Source of the DNA: Cymbidium sinense
Taxonomy: Eukaryota > Streptophyta > Magnoliopsida > Asparagales > Orchidaceae
Assembly (NCBI GenBank): GCA_021442155.1
Contig: CM038222.1
Coordinates: 109,061,121-109,125,120, forward strand
Direction: 5' to 3'
Length of the DNA stretch: 64,000 nt
Every line of letters starts with the position of its first letter. The stretch's first letter is position 1. Shown here in pieces: positions 58,584-64,000 of this stretch. Position numbers and translations under genes: made by a program. Under the pieces are notes generated by a model that was not told the DNA's origin, searched no databases, and worked only from the letters and a program-made list of their open reading frames with translations.

Positions 58584-61377
58584 ACTTCATGCGCCCCATC
58601 TCATATGAGATTGATTTTGATGACAACAAAAACATGTTCAAATGATACTAATCAAGTTAAATTCAAGTGTGCAGAAAAAAATTTTCAACTCCCAATTCTT
58701 CAATTATATCAAATTGCTAAAGCTACTAAACATGGACTAGGTGAACATTTTTTTAGGAATTACTATATTAAAGAAAATAAAGAGCTCGCTAAATTTAAAT
58801 AAATGATTCATTCATTTTTAGATTCATCATTCTAAAATTATTTATATTTTTCTATATCTTAATATTACAATTATTCATTAAATTATCCATTTTGGATAGT
58901 ATGAACTAAATGCATGAAATGGCTTCCATTAAATGTGTGTTAAAGCAAGATAACTGATGTTTAAACTTTATTAAATCATTTTCATGTCATTTATAATGTT
59001 TATTCATAATTTTTAGTACATGAAAATTGAATTATCCCAAGATTATTCTTCTTCCTCTTATTCTCTCTCCAATTATTCTTTCTTCTCTCTCTTATTATCA
59101 TGCACATCATAACATTGTTTTGACCGAATTTTTTAATGCATTTTGTGTAATAAATTGTGTGAAATTTATTCAAAATATTTCCATATTTTTCCCTCATTTT
59201 TCATATTTTAAAATTCATTTATTTGAATTTTTGAATTTGAATTATTTTTTAATTATTTTTTAATTAAAACTCCTTTATGCATGGCATGTACTTGCTAAAT
59301 CAAATCAAAAATTTTATGTAATATGTTGAACGTCGCAAGGATATTTAATTATGATTATTTGGAGCCTAATTAATTTATTTCATATTATTTTAAATTTAAA
59401 TTCAAATCAACTCTATTTTTTAAAATAATTTCTTTCCTTTTTCCAATTTGACTTATTTTAGGAAAGTTTAAGGGATGTTGGCCACTATGTTTTAAATTTA
59501 TTAAATTTATATGTTATTTAAACATTTAATAAGTATAGAATACAATCAGCTTTGATTTAAAATTAATCCATGCATTATTTTAAGAATTTCCAATTTTAGG
59601 AAACCTCTTTGGCCAAATTCTTTGAACTGGATTTTAATGGATTTATTTTATTCAAAACTCCCTCTTTCATATCTTTCATATCTAAACTTCCTTGGCCGAA
59701 ATTTCTATGGGATTTCCTCCATCCTTGGCCATGAATCACATAGCATACATTCCATACTGGATTTAAACAAATTTGTAAAGGAACCTATGGTCGATCTCTT
59801 TGGCCGATCTGCTCTCTTTTGGATTTGAAATTCAAATTGATGTCAAATCAATTTCCCTCTTATTGGATTAGTTTTTGTCCGACCCTAGACTCCTCCCTCA
59901 TTTATTTAAAAGCTTTGTTTTAACTTGAAAAGGTTCCAAAAAGTTAAAAACTCTTTATTGCTCTCTTGCTCACCCTTGGCCAATTCTTGCTATACAATCT
60001 CTTGGCAATTTTTGGTGATTCAAGTGCAAGCATTCCTCATCATTCTTCCCTTTTCCTTCAAAATTTATTTGGCTTGAAGATTGATTGGGAAAAGTGAAGG
60101 TTTTGTTTGTTTCCACCTTTGGTCAAAAACATCAATTCCTTAGAGTTCATTTTCTAAGGTGCTAAGTTCTTAAACATCTTTTATTTCTTCTTGGGTTTGG
60201 AGTTTACAAGGTTATGTAAATTTTCTTGTGTTCATTCATGACATTATCTTTAGATTTTTTTGACCAAGAACAAGGATAAGAAGATCAATTTGTGTAGACT
60301 TAACTACTTGATAATCTTTTGATTTCTTGTTTGACCTAAAGATAACATAAGGAAATCAATTTTATTTTGTGCTTAATCATTGAATATTCCTTTTATTTAT
60401 TGTTTGGATGAAGTTTTTTTAAAGGTTGTTAATTTTCTAAGTGCTTAATCATTTGAATATCCATTGTTTATTTCTTTGACTTAAACTTTCATATAGGTTG
60501 GTTAAATTTGATTGTGCTTAAAATCTCATTACCTCTCTTTTTTCATTTGGTTGACCACATCACATCTTGCATAAATTATTTTGTGCTTATTGATTACTTG
60601 TATTCAATTGATTTATGCATATGTTATGTGATAGCTTTCATGTGATATAATTCAAATCCTTATTCAAGTAATTGTTGAGTTGTTCCAATTGCACATATAT
60701 TTATCATTTGAATAAAAGTTAACTTGTGCGAAAAAGAATTCAAAGTAAAGTGTTTGGTGATTTTATTTTGAAGTCTTTCAAGAAAATAATTTCAAAACTT
60801 TTAAAGATCATTTAACCAACATTACGTTACTTAATTGCATTAAATATTTGATTGAAGATCTTGTTGTAATTTCATTTAAAATTAAAGTGTGCTTTCTTTT
60901 TCATTAATATTCAATTGCCTTAATATTAGTATATATTGGGTTGTGAGTACAAAAACATTTTAAAATTGAGAGTTAGACTTGTATCTTTCTCTTTGCTTTG
61001 TCTTGATTTCTTGTTGGGTTGTATTTGCCATTAAGGAAAGTATATGTTGGCTTGTGCTTCCCCATTAAGAAAAGTATGTGTTATGTTGTACTTTCCCGTG
61101 AAGAAGAGTACGAGAGATTTAAAGTAATCTCAACTTTGGTTTAGTGAATTCCTAGCTTGGGTGGCTAGGCGTGGATGTAGGCTGATTTTTTGGGGTTTGG
61201 CCAAACCACGTAAAAATATATGTTCTCTTTCTTTACATTTCAACACTTTACTTTTCTGTTATTATTTTTTCAATTGATTCATTTCACTAAAGAATTATTA
61301 TTAAATATATAAATCTTATATAAAAGATAAAAATATATATTTTTTAATTTTATTTTAAGATCAATTGATCCCCTCCT
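58584..61377 (+). mobile_element. SIRE/Maximus-like copia LTR (probably solo), 2.8 kb, inserted in gypsy integrase
   Basis: Its left part has gattttgatgacaac-aaa, and its right part has ggcgtggatgtaggctg followed by ggccaaaccacgtaaaaat and a C/T-rich end. Both are familiar from SIRE-type copia LTRs in angiosperms. A candidate 5-bp target duplication tcttg lies at 58579-58583 and 61378-61382; the outermost bases do not give a clean TG..CA, so the ends may be off by some bases. No pol coding was seen inside, hence a solo LTR. Confidence 0.6.
61014..61114 (+). repeat. Three tandem copies of a 33-34 bp unit inside the SIRE-like LTR
   Basis: The units begin at 61014, 61047 and 61081. Each starts ttgggttgt / ttggcttgt / ttatgttgt and contains a cc-(a/g)tta/tga-ag-aagagtatg-like end. 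The repeat lies just upstream of the conserved ggtggctaggcgtggatg segment, the region of the LTR where transcription and processing signals are usually found. Confidence 0.75.
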
Positions 61378-61899
61378 TCTTGGCGATCGTGAACAAGAAG
61401 ATTCCCAATTTTCTTAAGAAAAAGGTTGAAGGCTCTAAGGATAAATGGGCAGATATAAACGACTACCACTAATGTGACAAGACACTCACCATTCACATTA
61501 TTGCATGGTATAGAATCCATCTTACTAGTCGAGTATGAAGTTCAGAGCCAAAGAGTGCTGAAAATTGAAAGAATGGGAGATGAAGATGGCAGGTGGAGTA
61601 AAGTGAACTCAGAGGCTATAGACAACATGTATGGCATCTCAAAGAACTCAGAATTGAAGCATCGCTAAGACAAGAGGAGAGAAAAAGGTGAATGGCCAAA
61701 TACTACAATCATTATATGAAAGAAATGTATCTTAAAAGCGGTGACTTAATGTTGAAGAATGTCGATGATACTACTTAATAGAATGTTCTGGGTAAACTCT
61801 CCCACAACTATGATGGAAGTTTCATGAATAAGAAATAGGTTGGTCCTGGTGCATACTGATTACAATCTCATCCAGTCATAGTGAATCTCATCTTAGGAT

Positions 61900-62450
61900 G
61901 AAATTTACTGTCCTTTACATTCCTTCAAACACTAAAAGTAACTCAAACATAAACTTAAAAAATCAAGCTAAAAAAATCTATCTTAAACTCATATATCAAA
62001 ACCACCTAATGGTATTAAATTAAACTTTGACTTAAAATTATAACTTGAATTTTAAGATTTAACTTCGCTACATCACACTAGCTTTTGCACACACATTAGA
62101 ATATTAAGTCAACAACTTTAAACTTAGTATAGGTCGATGCTTTGTTTGATGTACTACTTTTTTATTTTGTAGTATGATGTTTTAGACTAGTCGGTAAGTG
62201 GAATTTATTAGATTAGTGTTATTTTCTATAAGGAGCTTTGCTTAATAAAAATAGGGTTGTTGTAATAAACATTAAATTAAATGATTTTGCTTTTAGGTGT
62301 TGCTTACCCTTTGGAGCATAACTTAATATGACAAGTGAGTTTTGTTGACCTCATTTTTTAATGAAGTTAACATCACGTATAACTCTAGTAGTTATGATAC
62401 CTAATTTTATATTAGGAGCCTCCTGATTAGGCACTTAAGATACTATACTT
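61900..62450 (+). repeat. Start of another mosaic unit: 29.2-kb-type repeat followed by module M6
   Basis: 62070-62340 matches 29220-29520 in block order. 62335-62440 is module M6 (gttgacctcattttttaatgaagttaacat, attaggcacttaag). The gypsy element ends near 61900 without a visible 3' LTR, so this unit probably interrupts or replaced it. Confidence 0.55.
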
Positions 62451-64000
62451 TGTGACCTAATAAATCCATCTATGATTTGACCTAACCTAATAGGATTAAG
62501 TGAACCCAAACCAAACTCAAATTTAAACAAATGATTAAATCAAATATATTTTAATTGAAATCTAAAATTTAATTGAGCTTGAACTAATGTAATTAGGGTG
62601 GTGAACCCAATTAACCTACCTAAGCTTAAAATTACCTAAACCTAAACAAAAATTCAAATAAAATCAAAACAAGTTCAAATCAAATTAAAAAACACAAAGT
62701 CAATGCATGAGCATAAATGAACCAAAAAATAAATCTAAGTGAGGTTCAAGATAGTCAATTATGTCATTTGACCTAAAGTTGACCTATATGGTCCCCACCA
62801 AGTCAAATATCAATTCATCAATATTTGACCAAATTAAGTCATTCTAAGGACTTAGAATTATCAAAATGAACTTGTGTAAACATAAATCTAAATGAATTTA
62901 AATCCAATAAGGTCTTAAATGGGATAATTAGATCACTTGATCCAAATGAACCTTATTGACACTTAAATTAAAATAAAATTGAAATTAACTTAAATCGATA
63001 AGCATAACTCAACCAATATGGTCATTTAACCCAAATAAACCCATGTTGACCCATTAAGCCCAATTTGGATCAAAGTGGGTTGAAATTCAAAATTAACTTT
63101 AAATGAAATAAAATCAATTGATCTAAATCATTTCAAATACTTAATTAAATACAATTGAAGCCAATTACATTTTAATTATGTGATTTGACTTAATTAGACC
63201 CAACTTAATTTAAGATGGGTTCATTTGGGTTTCAAATTAAAATTAATTCCAAATCCAATAAAATAAATTAATTGAAAACATCATAAATGGATAAATCAAA
63301 ATAATTGAATCTAGATTTAAATCCATTGATCAAAGTCAATCCAAAAACAACAAATATCCAAATGGACTAAATTCAAACACTTAAACCCAAGTCTAACTCA
63401 AATGAACTTAAGTTTAATCCATGGTGCACCTAAGGTCTAACTTGGTCAGCTAATGATTAATCCAAAGAGATGAGTAATGAGCATTCAATGCTAATTGATC
63501 ACACATAACCTAATCTAAGTTAAGTTAAATCTAAATGGATCGTACCTAAGCATTTAAGCTCAAACTCAAATCAATCACACTTGGATTCATTTAGACACTT
63601 CTTAAGATAAACCTAAGGTAGCTGCCAATCAAAACTAAAAGTTTGAGGAGGTTCCAATTAGCCCAAAGAAGAAAAAGTATATGCAATGGAGGAGAAAAAG
63701 CCAAACCAAACCAATCCTTCCAAAACCCCATCTATGTGTGCTTTCTTAGCTGCCCTAAAGATTCAAACACATGCATTGACCTTCTAGCCACCTTTAGCAC
63801 AATCATTAGAGTTCAAATTCCCATGGCCGGTGACCTCCATTGAAAGCCAATTGGGAAGCTCTCAGCTAAGCTTTAAAACACAAGAAGAGATCAAATTCAG
63901 GGCTTTTTTCAATTTCAACACCTTCCTTGAGTGAAATTGAACATGAGCACATCTTCCTTCTCCTCCCAAGCTTCTCTGATCATTCCCAACACTAAACTCC
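62450..64000. repeat. AC-rich arm and flank, running off the window
   Basis: 62450-63560 is made of aaatgaacc/ttgacccaa words like 23400-24930. 63600-64000 is the corresponding flank. A 66-residue ORF at 63643-63843 has no recognised family. Confidence 0.6.

Larger units (their letters stand above)
57880..61900 (+). pseudogene. Integrase of the gypsy element, split by a SIRE-like LTR
   Basis: Part one (57880-58583) shows an HHCC-type zinc region (CIxCQKFA) and core residues ITSSWPFIV, MNLISPLFVAIG and FILVMIDYFSKWIEIEPL, ending at the HPQ/SNG-like FTSVHHS-SN. Part two (61378-61900) resumes with IVNKKIPNFLKKKVEGSKDK, TRHSPFTLLHGIESILLVEYE and the C-terminal YYNHYMKEMYLKSGDLML, GPGAY. The two halves are contiguous in intact relatives, so 58584-61377 is an insertion. 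Confidence 0.82.

Overview
The window is nuclear DNA from a flowering plant with a large, repeat-filled genome. The evidence is one intron-split plant-type gene, plant-specific retrotransposon families (chromovirus and Tat-like Ty3/gypsy, SIRE-like copia LTR, RTE LINEs ending in TTG/CAA repeats) and long AT-rich degenerate spacers. The GC-rich 5' coding part of the single gene suggests a monocot (a palm-like genome would fit), but the species cannot be fixed from sequence alone.

Only one cellular gene is well supported: an NADPH-dependent thioredoxin reductase of the NTRA/NTRB type on the + strand. It has two coding exons (34047-35094 and 45639-45709), separated by a 10.5-kb intron that has become a transposon trap. 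The intron holds degraded chromovirus sequences with a chromodomain, a solo LTR, gag debris, two copies of an RTE tail and an antisense RTE LINE with a 17-bp target duplication. The enzyme passes electrons from NADPH through FAD and a CAVC disulfide to thioredoxin h/o. An N-terminal extension and internal in-frame ATGs suggest dual mitochondrial/cytosolic targeting.

Layout. 1-31.5 kb is a mosaic of degenerate, mostly non-coding repeats. Long GT-rich (GGTCAA-like) arms switch to AC-rich (TTGACC-like) arms at short conserved modules. The rest comprises AT-rich deserts, a CpG-rich island, several ~75-130 bp tandem arrays, an exactly phased 104-bp array, broken gag-like ORFs, and a dispersed repeat (family H) with successive stem-loops. 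31.9-33.8 kb is an RTE fragment split by another insertion, ending about 260 bp upstream of the thioredoxin reductase start. 34.0-45.9 kb is the gene. 45.9-49.2 kb is low-copy-looking sequence with microsatellites and no recognisable gene. 49.2-51.9 kb is a second antisense RTE LINE with a 16-bp target duplication. 52.5-61.9 kb is a decayed Tat-like Ty3/gypsy element (LTR/leader present twice, then gag, protease, RT, RNase H, integrase), whose integrase is split by a 2.8-kb SIRE-like LTR. From 62 kb the AC-rich repeat mosaic resumes.

No rRNA, tRNA or CRISPR features were found. Every transposon coding region seen carries stops or frameshifts and looks inactive. The most interesting signals are the stem-loops of family H, kept as stems while their bases change, the strand-skew switch modules, and an in-frame alternative splice acceptor in the reductase gene.
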